A stretch of 64,000 nt of DNA from Hsuehochloa calcarea. Taxonomy: Eukaryota > Streptophyta > Magnoliopsida > Poales > Poaceae. The notes beneath the pieces are model-generated. The model did no database searches. It worked only from the letters and a program-made list of their open reading frames with translations, and was not told where the DNA came from. How positions within the stretch are numbered: position 1 is the stretch's first letter; every line of letters starts with the position of its first letter. This document shows positions 24,860-36,811 of this stretch, one piece after another. Made by a program: the position numbers and the translations under genes. Location of the stretch: assembly GCA_036346395.1 (NCBI GenBank), contig CM070601.1:16055763-16119762 (forward strand). Direction: 5' to 3'.

Positions 24860-25576
24860 CCGCAGCCGGAGAAGAGGATGAGACTTCGATTCGGTAGATC
24901 GTGCGGTGAGACTTCGATTCGGTAGATCGCGGGTGAGACTCGCGGGATAGACTATGATGAGACCTTTGCACCGGTGGCAAAAATGAGTACTGGTGAAGAA
25001 CGTTGATCTCCTCGTGCAACTAATTTTGATGGCCTCTACATCGCTTGGATGTGAAGAATGCTTTTCTACATGGTGATCTACAAGAAGAGAAGACTTCGAT
25101 GGGTACCGACTTTTTTGCGATCTGTTTTTTTTTGCGATCTGTCCCTTTGATATGAAGGTAGTGGCTTCTGACCCTCGTGGCTACACGCCATGGAGTAAAT
25201 GGGCCGCCCTGGCCAGGCCTAATTCTAGTTTATCCAGAAGGAGTAGAAATTTTTTACCATAGCCAATTAATTAGCCATCCATGTGGTAGCGCTCCTTCGA
25301 GTACATGGTGACAAGACTGAGCAATCTCCACTTTTAATAGATGGCATCAACTCCACGAGCATTCTTGGTACATATAAAAAAATTAGTGTTTGGAACTCTT
25401 CTTTTCTTGGTACAGATATTAGTGTTTGGAACTCTTCTTTTTTAAGATATCGTTTGTAACAAAATTGGGTCACAAAATTTTACTCAGTGATACACACGCA
25501 TCGTTCAACAAGGAAGGCTACACCGTAAGACAGTAGCCAACTCATCCTCAAGAACAAAAAGGCCAAACTCCCGCCG
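24860..25576. other. NSF upstream region
   Basis: This is the sequence upstream of the NSF ATG on the minus strand. GAGACTTCGATTCGGTAGATCG occurs twice in direct repeat, in a slightly variable form (24880-24930). The rest is non-coding with nothing recognised. Confidence 0.4.
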
Positions 25577-25670
25577 GACAAAAGCCTCAGCTGGACTTTT
25601 GCCTGAGAATCAATCGTGTTACGGACAAAAGCCTCAATTGGACTTTTGCTCGAGAATCAATCGTGTTGCC
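25577..25670. repeat. Two 47-bp direct tandem units
   Basis: AAAAGCCTCA at 25580 recurs at 25627, each time followed by TGGACTTTTG and GAGAATCAATCGTGTT. The units differ at CAGCTGG against CAATTGG and GCCTGAG against GCTCGAG. The second difference is the same CTG-to-TCG change seen between the 13-kb copies. Confidence 0.8.
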
Positions 25671-25932
25671 GAGCATTAGCACGATAGGCAATACGGAGTG
25701 ATACAAGAATCGCCCATGTAATAAAGCGAGAATGCGATCCGCGCAAAAGGGTTGACGGATGAATCTCAAATTACCGATGTGTTTCAATGATCACGTTCTT
25801 GCGATAGCATCCATACCGCAAGAACGAGAGAGAGATATGTGTTAGTACCCTTTTTCGACTTGGAAAATACATTCATAGCATCTTTTGAGAAAATTGCGAT
25901 TATAAAGATCGGTAAAGGAGTACTCACATATG

Positions 25933-26982
25933 TCAAGATTTATAAACCATATAACCTAATTCTTTGTCCCAAAGAGCACGATATTTCAACAAGTACTCGT
26001 TGGAAGAACAAGTGTCCGCCAAATCTCGTGTAGCCTTGTTATAGACTTCATAGGACTTGGAGAGCGCAGAAGCAAGGTTCGGAGTTCTCACAATATAGTT
26101 TCCATGAACCTTACATAGCTCCTGTAACAAAAATGTTGGAATTAGATAAATCGTATTTTCACCAAATCATCGCTTTCAATAAGAAGGAAAAAGAGAATGA
26201 TACCGAGACCAGAGGAGGATAAATTCAAGATGGGGACAACTTTCCAAAAGGTCAAGAACGATCGATCAATCTCTCAAGATACTTAAAAGGTATTGATGAA
26301 CAAATTGCTCGCACATTGATGGGTCCACAAAGAAAAATGCATCTCTTAATCAAGGAGTCTTCGCTTAACCGAGGTCGAGTAGAAGGGCTCTCTGTTGTTG
26401 GTTTTCTCGCAAGAGCCTCCTCCACTTTCGATAGAAACATAAAAGTACGTAAATTTGTTGCAGATTGATCAAGATAGTTATGAGACAACAATACTCAAAT
26501 AAGAAAGAACATGAAGTAAAGACCTCGTGAGTAACATCCATGTCAAGATCTGTTGGATCAAAATAAAGGATTCATCAATCGAGTACAACGTAACACCATC
26601 GGTGGTTGCTTTGAAAAGATCTTCCCGTTGGAGCAAATTTCACACATTTTGTCCGAAGCTATGGGTCTTCCACGATTTGCCATGGATCCAGCAAACCAAG
26701 CCCCAAGTTACCTCTTGTTTGTTGATCAATTCCTTCATCAACATCACTATCTTCGTCGTCAATTAGATCTAACGCACTACCACATCATCTTTTAGAGTTC
26801 GTAAAATCAAGAACTCCATCCAAAGGAGAGATTGCGAGTGATCCGAATCTACGCAACAAAGACTCGCACAGTGACAAATACATAAAAACAATGAATGTGG
26901 TGAGCACGCCGAGCCAGAAGGTCAAGACGCGCATCATCAAAGCTTCATTCGATTCCACATCAAAGCTTCTTAGAGACAACAT
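25933..26982 (-). CDS. Unrecognised multi-exon gene, putative
   Basis: Several open segments on the minus strand look exonic in order. 26982-26785 starts MLSLRSFDVESNEALM and contains one hydrophobic, probably membrane-spanning segment (about residues 20-40). About 26770-26668 is acidic (ALDLIDDEDSDVDEGID) and ends at CAAGAGGTAAC, which could be a donor. 26491-26252 contains LSKVEEALARKP and a Cys-containing stretch. 26130-25933, preceded by a TTACAG acceptor, contains VHGNYIVRTPNLASALSKS and ends KELGYMVYKS before a stop. I do not recognise the family and could not join all exons in one frame. Upstream on the minus strand lies the duplicated NSF exon 1 (27601-27846), which might supply a promoter. 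A transposon-derived or decayed gene is equally possible. Confidence 0.35.
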
Positions 26983-27600
26983 GATGTGATTTTAACCAGG
27001 TAGATTTCGGGACAACAATATCCAAAAGTCACATTACGATGAACCCAAAGATGCTGAATAAAGAAAATTAAACATCAACACTAGAATAATATAACACTAA
27101 CGTGTTTGCACTAAGACAAATTATAATTGCATGCCTATAATGAAAATCGAAATGTTATTTCCAAGTCGATTCATCACTCATCAAGGCTTCTCCAAACACC
27201 CAATGTCATTCTACGCATCAAGGGTTGCGAATGGTCACCGATCTCGAACTCGTAAGGGTCCATAATCATCTACCCAACTTATTTGCCTTAGCAGATGCCT
27301 CGTGGATTAGCGCGCACAATTTTACAAAGCAAATAGAATAATGGAGTCAACTATCAGCTAAAGCAATCCAAACGGGCATCATTCCTACCAGAGATAAATT
27401 CCACGACGTCAAACGTTTCAACATACTCAGATTGCGAACCCGTCCCCGCGGGATCACCACAAAAACAGAACCAAAACGCTCCCGAAACCAATACAGAGAC
27501 GCGGGATTCTCAAGACTCTAGGATTCAGAAGGAAACTACTACCGGACCAGATCAACGCGCCAGACCGGCTCATGTAAGAGAGATCTCATCTCAGGACAGG
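26983..27600. other. Spacer between the unrecognised gene and the duplicated NSF exon 1
   Basis: 27152-27600 is the start of the right 13-kb copy and matches 1-452. Read on the minus strand it follows directly after the NSF exon-1 fragment, so it may be the original longer NSF intron 1 that the present NSF gene lacks. No coding similarity was recognised. Confidence 0.4.
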
Positions 27601-27846
27601 ACAAGGGCGAGCGAGCAAACAATCGATTACGAGATCACGGGAAGGATATCGCAAGGTGAAGACCAGGGTGTCGCCGACGAGGGCGAGGGCGTTGGGGAAG
27701 CGGCGGAGGTCGGCAGGGGAGACGTACGCGCAGTTGGTGAGTGCCAGCTCCTGGCTCGGCGTGCTCACCACATCCATGGACGAGCCGCCCCCGCCGCCGC
27801 GCCCCTGGTAGTGCCTACCCGCCATGGCCACGCCGCAGCCGGAGAG
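27601..27846 (-). pseudogene. Duplicated fragment of NSF exon 1, right copy
   Basis: Near-identical to NSF exon 1 at 24666-24852, with the ATG at 27825. The coding stretch [19 protein letters not shown] is preserved and the following TATCCTTCCCGTGAT matches the proposed exon-1 donor. Unlike the left fragment (453-696), its CAG and CTG sites read as in the native exon. No NSF exon 2 follows. It sits 0.6 kb upstream (minus strand) of the unrecognised gene at 25933-26982. Confidence 0.8.
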
Positions 27847-28317
27847 AGATCTCGCGGTAGATCTCGCGAAGAGGAAGAGAGCGAAGAGGAAGATCTCGCG
27901 GTAGAGGAAGAGAGCGACACTACCAGGTAAATAGTTCTGCCAAGTGATTTGGCAAATCTTGGCAAATCTTGTGATTTGGCAACTTGCTAAAATATATGCC
28001 AAGTGAAAAAATAGATCTTCTCCAAGAGTTCCCTATTTTTGACTTGGCAAAACTAAAAAAAGAAGGGCCCACCAATATTTTTCTGTTGACCGGTACGTGG
28101 GGAGGTCGAGCGCCTGGGTTTCTTCGTCGCGCGCAGGAGGCCGCCGCGAAGGAGAGGTCGCGATCTCCTCTTCCACGCCGCCACGCAAAACGCCGATCCT
28201 TCTCCTCTCCCGTTGCCGGCCTACACCAACAGAAGCCGGCCATCTCCTCCTCCCTGTGCCGGCATCTTTTCCTCCCTGTGTGCCGCCCATCTCCTCCACC
28301 AGCCGGCCCTAGGAATC

Positions 28318-29681
28318 ATGCCTAGGAAGAGGTCTCGTGCGCGAAGACAATTGGATGATTCATCATCCGATGACGATGACTCCCTGATATTATCTACGTC
28401 AATTGTGCAAACCTTTTCCAATGACAAAGGAAGACACGGTGGCTCAGTCGAAGGTCATAGAGTTCTTTACCGGGATAGAGAAGGCGGCCATGACAGGATG
28501 TTTCGAGATTATTTGGCGGACAATCCAACATACGGCCCCGAAATATTCCGTCGAAGGTTGTTGTTCTTCAACTTCGGATTAATTTGTTTTATGTGCTCAA
28601 ATATTATTAGAGTTGTCAAACTTTAGTTTTGTTTTCTTCGGGTACAGGATGTTTAGGGAACTTTTCTTACGCATAATGAATGCTGTTGAAGCACACGATG
28701 AGTACTTTGTGCAGAAAAGGAATGCGGCCAACGTTCTTGGATTGAGTTGCTTCCAAAAAGTCACTGCCGCAATGCGTATGCTCACTTATGGGGTTCCAGC
28801 TGATGCGACAGATGAGTACGTTCGCATTGGCGAAAGTACTGCACTTGAGAGCCTATGTAGGTTTGTTGCTGCAGTTGTTGAAATTTTTGGAGATGAATAC
28901 CTCAGATATCCCAATGAGGCGGACACAGCACGCTTACTTGCATTGGGTGAGCAACAAGGATTTCCAGGAATGTTAGGGTCCATCGATTGTATGCATTGGG
29001 CGTGGAAGAACTGTCCATATGATAAACAGGGTCAGTACAAGGGGCATGTGAACAAGCCCACTATAATTTTGGAGGCTGTTGCTTCGAACGACCTTTGGAT
29101 ATGGCATGCCTTCTTTGGAATGCCCGGGTCTCATAATGACATCAATGTTCTTCATAGATCTCCTTTGTTTGATAACCTGGCGGAAGGTAGAGCTCCAGAA
29201 GTGAACTATTCCGTTAATGGCCATGACTACAATATGGGTTTTTATCTTGCAGATGGTATATATCCGTCATGGGCTACTTTAGTCAAGTCCATCACTCTTC
29301 CTATGGGGAACAAGAGGCAATATTTTGCCAAAGCGCAAGAAGCAACGAGGAAGATGGTCGAGAGAGCTTTTGGGGTTCTTCAATCTAGGTTTGCCATTGT
29401 TCGAGGACCAGCTCTTTTTGGGACATTGAGACGTTAGCATTGATCATGAGGGCTTGTGTGATCATGCACAACATGATTGTGGAAGATGAAGGATTCGTGG
29501 TCGACCCTAACGAGCGTTTTGATTATGGTGGTGAGAATGTCCAACCCGCTCGTGGCGAGGTACTCGTACACTTGATGAATATATTGAGGCGCAAAGAATG
29601 ATCAGAAACAAGGAAACACACGTGCAATTGAAAGAAGACCTCATCGAACACCTATGGAACCATCATCCAGATTTATATTAG
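28318..29681 (+). pseudogene. PIF/Harbinger DDE transposase, right copy (frameshifted late)
   Basis: This is the better-preserved N-terminal half. Exon 1 (28318-28556) starts MPRKRSRARRQLDDSSSDDD and ends RDYLADNPTYGPEIFRRR. The intron is 28557-28647, and exon 2 opens MFRELFLRIMNAVEAHDEYF. All three catalytic regions are present (SIDCMHW, PGSHNDINVL, VERAFGVLQSRF). The frame is lost at about 29417-29421, where a run of T is one shorter than in the left copy, and again near 29556 (one C missing). The stop aligned with the left copy is at 29679-29681. Each copy is thus open where the other is broken. Confidence 0.88.
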
Positions 29682-29927
29682 CTACATAATAATTTTATGT
29701 CATTTATATTTTATAGTGATGGACAAAACAATATTAGCTAAACATGAGATTATATAAAGGTTTGGATGAATAAACATTACTTGAAACCAAATTATCCGAC
29801 ACATACCATTGTACTTGGACAATGGTTTGGTCAATAAAAACCGAGGTATCTCGATGAATAAATAAAGGTTCTGATGAACTAAAAACAAACTAAAGGTACT
29901 TGAACCATGATTTGACACCAACTAAAT

Positions 29928-30736
29928 TTATTTTGCAACACGCCTAGTAACAATCTCCTTCTGCATCGTCTCAAGCCATTCACGCTGCAGCGGGTTGAGG
30001 GAGGTCGTGTCCGCAAACATAATTTATTTCTCCTGTTTGATCAACTCCGCTTGAGCTCTTTTGTCTTCCACTTCAATTTTTTTATCTTCAGTTGCTGCGC
30101 GCTTCTTCTCTAGCTCCAGTGCTTCCTTGTCTAGCTCAATTGACGCCATGAACCTCTCCTGTTTTGCTTTCTCTTTTTCCTTGTCAGAAACCTCCTTCTT
30201 TGCCCACATCATGTCCAACGCAGCCAAGCAAGCTTCCCCACCTCCTCGCCTAAGATTTTCTTTTGCCTTTTTTATCCCATCTGCCCTTTTCCTTGCTTGG
30301 GTTTCTTCAGGAACATCATCTGTACCTTGTTGATTGCTGGTGCCTTCTTCATCTCTTGGCCTGGACACCTTTGTGGACTTCCATACGGCAGAACGTCGTC
30401 GACACGTGCCTCGGCATAACGTCCAGCGGAGAAGGTAGGCCATTGTTAGTAAATGCCCTCCGCGAAGATCCGCCAAATACGACGATCGGTGCTCGTCTTC
30501 GAATGGCGGCTGTAGGCCATCAATGCAAAGTCCCACGGAGAAGAGTGGGGAGCCATTTTTTTTAACTCTACTAGTTGTTGATGGAGGGTGCAAAAGAGAG
30601 TAGAGCGATGTGATAATTCATCTTCCGGTGACAGATGATCATTATTATAAAACAAGGAGTAATATCGGCGCACGAGACGAAGAGACGCATCGGGAGCCAA
30701 AGCGGCATTGATGCGCTTAAGGTATTGTTTAGTCAA
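29928..30736 (-). pseudogene. PIF/Harbinger accessory ORF1, right copy
   Basis: Same convergent ORF1 as at 2818-3624. The coiled-coil part is continuous here from about 30465 to 30024 (including KKRAATEDKKIEVEDKRAQA), but a GAA-to-TAA change at 30024 ends the frame before the C-terminal helix ending LQREWLETMQKEIV, which is still encoded down to 29928. The 30450-30540 region is heavily altered at CAG/CTG sites relative to the left copy. The N-terminal frame (30736-30580) starts MTKQYLKRINAAL. Confidence 0.7.
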
Positions 30737-31752
30737 CGCTTAATAGAACCTTCTGTTCACACACAACGTTGGCTATAAAAATGTACTCATAACTTAGTAA
30801 ACCTAGTCGGCCATATAGTAATTAAGAAAACCATATGCATAATAGTAACATTACTAGCACCATATAGTAAACACATTAAACCATTGCAGTAAAAGTATGA
30901 GGTAGTAATATCAATGTAATATGTCGTAATTGATACCAGCGTTTACTGCGTATAACCACTTAGTTTTTTTTTTTGAAAGGGCGTGTAAGTCGCGTATTGT
31001 AATATTCCGTTTAATTTTTGAGCATCAAAGAGAATTAAGGAAAGAAATATATTGTGATTTAGGATATATAAATTCAGAATTTTTTAGATGGATTAGAAAT
31101 TGGGCCTTTCGGCCCATGTTACCGTGGCCCAAGTGGGGAATCCGACTTTTAGCCCAAGACCCATTAGTGGGTTGTCTTTTAGAGGGCAAGGAGGGGGTGG
31201 GCAGCAACCCTAGCAGCCCCTGCCATTGTAGTGATGCCCTGCAACAGTAGGTTCTCTTGTATATTACGAACAGTTACTTGAATAATCCTTCCATCTGATA
31301 TGTATCCTTAGTTTCACCAGAAAGCATCCAGAATTCCTCATATGGACTTGGCTCAACATAGGAAATTGAACATGATACTAAGTGTTGCTATCAACATAGG
31401 AAATTGTACTTCAATAAGAAAAAAAAACACGGCAATTCTATCTTTATATCATGCAATGTTGCTTTCACAACTCTCAGAATTCTTTGATCTGAACATGACA
31501 TTTTCAGCTAACAGATCAACCACACACATTGCAATGAAATATGATCACAACCAGATAGCATTCACATCCAGTTTCAACAATCATGGTAGCATATCTAACT
31601 AAAGACATCAACCACTACAGAAGAAGAGAGAGAGAAAATTCTAGACTATGGTTCCATTTGTACAAGCAAAATTACAAGAGTATGATTGCATTTAACCTTG
31701 TGCACACGAGGTATCACACAAGATTTCTTGAAACCAAAATTACAGCATCGCA

Positions 31753-33560
31753 ATCATACACGGGGCAAAGCATTATGAACTACAAGGAGAAAAAATTGAA
31801 AAGGAAAAGGAACAAAAGAAGAACAAAAAAAGAGCCAAGAACAATTTTTCTTTGCAAGTGGATCTCTAACGCGGTTGAGGGGTCGTGGCGGCCAGGCGGG
31901 GGTGGCATGGATGAAGGGACGATGACACGCGGTGAGGCGGGTCTCGTAGTCGAGGTCGGCCGGGATGGTGGTGGTGGGGGTCGAGGCAGCGAGATCCGAC
32001 GAGGTCAAGGCAGCGAGATCCAGCGGGTTCGAGGTCCGAGGCGTGGGATCTAGTGGCAACGGCCTCGGGGACACCTAGACCCGACGAGGACAAGGTCAAG
32101 GACACGCCATCGCGCCATGGTCATCATGGAGCCCGCCGCGCCGATGCCTATCGGACCTTTGGTAGAGAAAGGGACTGCTCGAACCGGAGGCTACGCCATT
32201 CGGCACGGATGCGGCAGTGATGGTGTTGTGGTGTCAAACCCTAACAAATGATGGCGTCAGTGAGCTATGTGAAATGGGAGGAGGCACAAGGGATGGCGTC
32301 AGGCTAGGGAGGACGAGTGCGCCAAGGAGGTTTTCACAAAGTGATGCTTGAGTGCGCGGGGCCAAATCGCAAAAGGGCGTAAGTGGAATGCGGGAGCTCA
32401 TGTGCGATTTCAGCCGCCGATTTCCGATTGGATGGACACTAGCGAGTTTGTCTATATATTTATAGATTAGATCATATGCACCAGATATGCCGCCTATTTT
32501 GACAGCCTACAACTATTTGGACCAACATGGCAAGAGCATTCAGAGTCGCAACCCCAAAAGCAAATGTGATCGTAAAAACACCAGACTTGGGCGGACATGG
32601 CAAGAGTATGTACACAGTACACTAAGCGTGCAGTATCTTCCAAACCATGGTAGTCAGTCATACACGGGACAAAGCATTATGAACTACAAGGAGAAAAAGT
32701 TGAAAAAGGAAAAAGAACAGAAGAAGAACAAAAAAGAGGCGAGAACAATTTTTCTTTGCGAGTAGATCTCTAACGCGGTTGAGGGGACGACGACACGTGG
32801 TGAGGAAAACGGCAAGGCGGGTCTCGTAGTCGAGGTCGGCCAGGACGGTGGTGGTGGGGGTTGAGGCAACGCGATCCGACAAGGTCAAGGCAGCGAGATC
32901 CAGCGGGGTCGAGGTCCGAGGCGTGGGATCTAGTGGCAACGGTCTTGGGGATGCCTAGACCTGACCAGGGACAAGGTCAAGGACACGCTACCACGCCATG
33001 GTCACTACGGAGCCCCGCTCGCGCTTGATGCTTGTCGGACCTTTGGTAGAGAGAGGGGGCGGTCGAATCCAGAGGCTATGCCGTTCGACATGGATGTGGC
33101 AGTGACGGCGTCATGGTGTCAAACCCGAACAAATGATGGCGTCGGTGAGCTATGTGACCTGGAAGGAGGCGCAAAGGATGGCGTCGGGCTAGGGAGGACG
33201 AGTGCACCAAGGAGGTTATCGCAAAGTGATGGTTGAGTGCGCAGAGCCGAATCGCAAAAGGGTGTAAGTGGGATGCGGGAGCTCGTGTGTGATTTCAGCC
33301 GCCAATTTCGGATTGGATAGACACTAGCGAGTTTGTCCATATATTTATAAACTAGATCATGTGCAACAGATATACCGCCTATTTTAACAACCTACAATAA
33401 CAAGCTTATCGACTTGGGCCAACATGCCAAAAGCGCTCGGAGTCGCAACCCCAAAAGCAAATGTGACTGTGAAAACACCAGACTTAGGCGGACATGGCAA
33501 GAGTATATACACAAGATTACATCGAAGTGCAAGATCCTCCGCACCATGGTAGTCGATCGA
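31753..33560. repeat. 0.9-kb tandem units, right copy
   Basis: Duplicate of 4641-6480, with units starting near 31753 and 32657. Unit 2 lacks the block between GGTTGAGGGG and ACGACGACACG (near 32785) that is present in unit 1 and in the left copy. The short AGGGA/AGGGG similarity at the edges suggests slippage or microhomology deletion. Confidence 0.8.
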
Positions 33561-33639
33561 TCGATCGGGTCAAGACTGATGTCGCATAAATGAGGTGCTT
33601 GTTAAATTGCGATCTGTTGTACGATTGAGCTATAGATAT

Positions 33640-33642
<3 letters not shown>

Positions 33643-33671
<29 letters not shown>
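33643..33671. repeat. (TA)n microsatellite, right copy
   Basis: About 29 bp of TA dinucleotides, 17 bp shorter than the matching array at 6574-6619. Confidence 0.95.
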
Positions 33672-33672
<1 letters not shown>

Positions 33673-35032
33673 CACCTTCTTTTCTTTTTGAAGAAAAAGG
33701 AGGGAAACGGAAGCCAAACGTACAACCTTTTACTATTCTAAAAGTGCACTCCTTTCTTAAGAACGAAAAAAACGAGTCGAATATAGCATTCTCTCAAGGG
33801 TTGTTTGAAGATAAATTTATCCTACCAAACCTTATTAAAACTTTGCATTTCCAAATTTTGGTTACCAAGCGGTTGTTTGGTTGATAACCCAAATGAGCCA
33901 AGATAAAATTCTGTATAGCCAAAATCTGGGCAAAACCAAATATTGACAAAAAGAACATTGTTTGAATCGTGATCAAATCAATTTTAGTGTTATCGTAATT
34001 TTGCGTTACCAGAATTTTGGTGAGCGATTTTCTCACCATCGGGTTGCCCGCGTGCGATATTAGATTTCATTAGTATTACCAAATTTTTGTGGGCGTTAAA
34101 AAATTTTAGGAGCAAACCAAACAATAGCCTATTTTGTTAGCATTATCAACGTTTGGTTTGGTTTGGTTTGCAAAGGTAGTAAACCAAACAGACCACAAAT
34201 TGGCTAGCAATGTTTTGACTTAAGATTAGTAAGAAAATGAATTAGAGAGCCAAGGGAGAATTGGAAATCTTATCAAAATTTGATAGTGAACCAAATTTGT
34301 CAAATTCGGTCAAAACTACCAAATTTTGATGAGGTAAGCATTAGCGACCATTGGAAGTAAGCAAACCAAACATCAACCAACTTTTATGAAAGTGCAAGTT
34401 TATTTACATATATTGATCGATATTGGAAAAACGAGGTATCATTCCAATCACCAACTCCTTTCTCTTTATTCAATCTCTCTAAGTTCAGCAACATTATCAG
34501 TTGTTACTGGATATCCCACAAAAGTTGGAATTAACGGAGCGACTCCCGGAGTTTAACGTCAACTTACTTTTATGAAAGTGCAAGTTTATTTACATTGATA
34601 TTGACGAAGAATCATTCCAATCACCAACTCCTTTTTCTTTATTCAATCTCTCTTAGATCAGCAACATTATCAGTTGTTGCTGGATATCCCACAAAAGTTG
34701 GAATTAACAGAGCGATTCCCGGAGGTTAACGTTGAACATTCTCCACTTGGTGCTTCGATACCGTGATTTACTGGTCGCCGTACTTCTTTATCCGGGCTCA
34801 TGGCGGCCACGGCGGTGCTGCGAACGTAGTTTCGCGGGCTCACAATGCCCAACCCACCCGCTTAGATGGCGCGCCATCCGGCTATTAATTGGCACCTAAA
34901 TGTTCAAAGTAGTGGAGTAAAATTGGCAACCTTGCACACACTTCTTCCTTTCACACTCTTTTTTTTATGTTGAGAATTTTGTTTTCTTAGGTGTATGTGC
35001 TCTCACATATGTTACATTATATTTAGACACAA

Positions 35033-35275
35033 CATCTCCAATAGATAGTTTCTAGCACACTCTCTAACATTTAAATTTTATAATTTTTCTTTGAAATAGA
35101 TTTACATATCAACTAGAGTAGATTAATGTATTATGTCTTGTTTCGCGTGCACAATAGTCTCTTCAAGAAGAGACGATCTGTGCTCTCTCTCCCCCCTCTT
35201 AATTTTGTTGACGTGACATAGTTAAGAAACAACAATAAAGATACTATTGGCGATACCCTTAGTAATTAGATTAAC
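35033..35275 (+). mobile_element. MITE, right copy
   Basis: Duplicate of the element at 7979-8215, with only a few substitutions (for example AGTTTCTAG for AGTTTTTAG). It was carried by the 13-kb duplication and is not an independent insertion. Confidence 0.55.
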
Positions 35276-36811
35276 CTCTTAATGATCTATGTGTAATGCT
35301 CCTAGTAAAACATGTTGTTAGTGTTCTTTTTCTTTTTCTTATTCTATGTGGTGTTAATATATCTTTTACTATGTATAGACACTAATTCAATGGTGTAATT
35401 AATGCACTTACTTATGATTAATTTAGTTTTATATTCTTGGTAATGTTAATGATATTATGTTATGGGTGCACATATTAATCAAGAAAAGCGAAACGTCATG
35501 CGAAAAATGTGAATTCCAACGTAGGAGTTTCTAAAAATTCTCAACAAATTACCAAATGTAGATGAGGGTATTTTATATCTTCCTAAAATTTCAAGATCAA
35601 AGTCAATCATTTTTGTATGTCTTTTTTTTTTGTAAATAGCAAATATGATTGAGTTTTATCTTGAAATCGTGCAAAGAGATATAGAATTATAATCCCTCCC
35701 CATATCTCATATTTTTTTGAGAATATCCGTCCACAAGAAATGCATGTATAATTACTCGCATTAATTCAATTGTACGTGACATTCGCTATGCAAATATTTA
35801 CCTTGTCCCCCTATGCCCAATTCCTCCCCCACAACTGCTAAGGTGACATGTCCAGTTGAATTATTTAAAATTCTAAAACGCAAGAGTTGTTCACTTATGC
35901 CGCTTGGATGCCTCGCATGAAAAGATTACATGATTTTGGGGAGAGATAGACACAAAGGACTTCAAAAATTCAAATGGATTGAGTCATTCCATGATAATTT
36001 CATAGGAATTCCAAGATCCGCCTTTGTTCCAAAGTGATTGTAGGATTTTTTTTTCCCCATAGGATTCTAATCCTACAAAATTCCTCCATTTTCCGTTTGT
36101 TTCAAATGGGGCCAAGACGTGTTAGGGGGACGTAATTCGTGCGTTCGTGTGTTTTGTGCGTATGTAAGTTTACCTTGTATTCTCAAAATAAAATTATCGC
36201 AGATAATCAAATTATGCTAAACTGCTAATGCCATATTGATATTGCCATCTCCCCTAGCCCTTCTTCCCTCGCACGATCGTATGTATATAATGCAACCAAC
36301 AAACCTCCCCGTGAGGCCGTCACACCGCTCTCTCCCCCCTTTCCATTTCCGGAGCTCATTTCCACACACGATTTTTGTCCCTGAAAAAAATTCAAAACTT
36401 TAAACCTCGATCCCCACGAAGCCCCCAACTGTCGCAAGCGCCTCGATCCACCCACGCAGCGATTCCTCCCGATTCTCCAATTTGCCCCCCGTGTTCTCGC
36501 TTCTCCAAATCGTTAGATCTCGGGTGTTCTCTTGCCCAATCGGCCCGAAAATTCTGGCCATTTGGTGTTTTTTCGGAGCTGTTGTTTTGCTCCGAATCGG
36601 AGATCTCAAGTGTTTTTTTCCTGCCACAAATTTGAACTACCTCAACGATTCAGACAGTATTGCGGTTCCAATTTGAGCGTTGTTTGTTCGTTGCGGCATT
36701 GGATCGAACGCCATTGGAAGAGAGGTTGGTGGGCGTTTGTGATCTGCGCTGCGCCAATCGAACTTGGCGGACGATGAGAGCTGGCGCCGTGGCCTCGAAG
36801 GCGGCGGCGGC

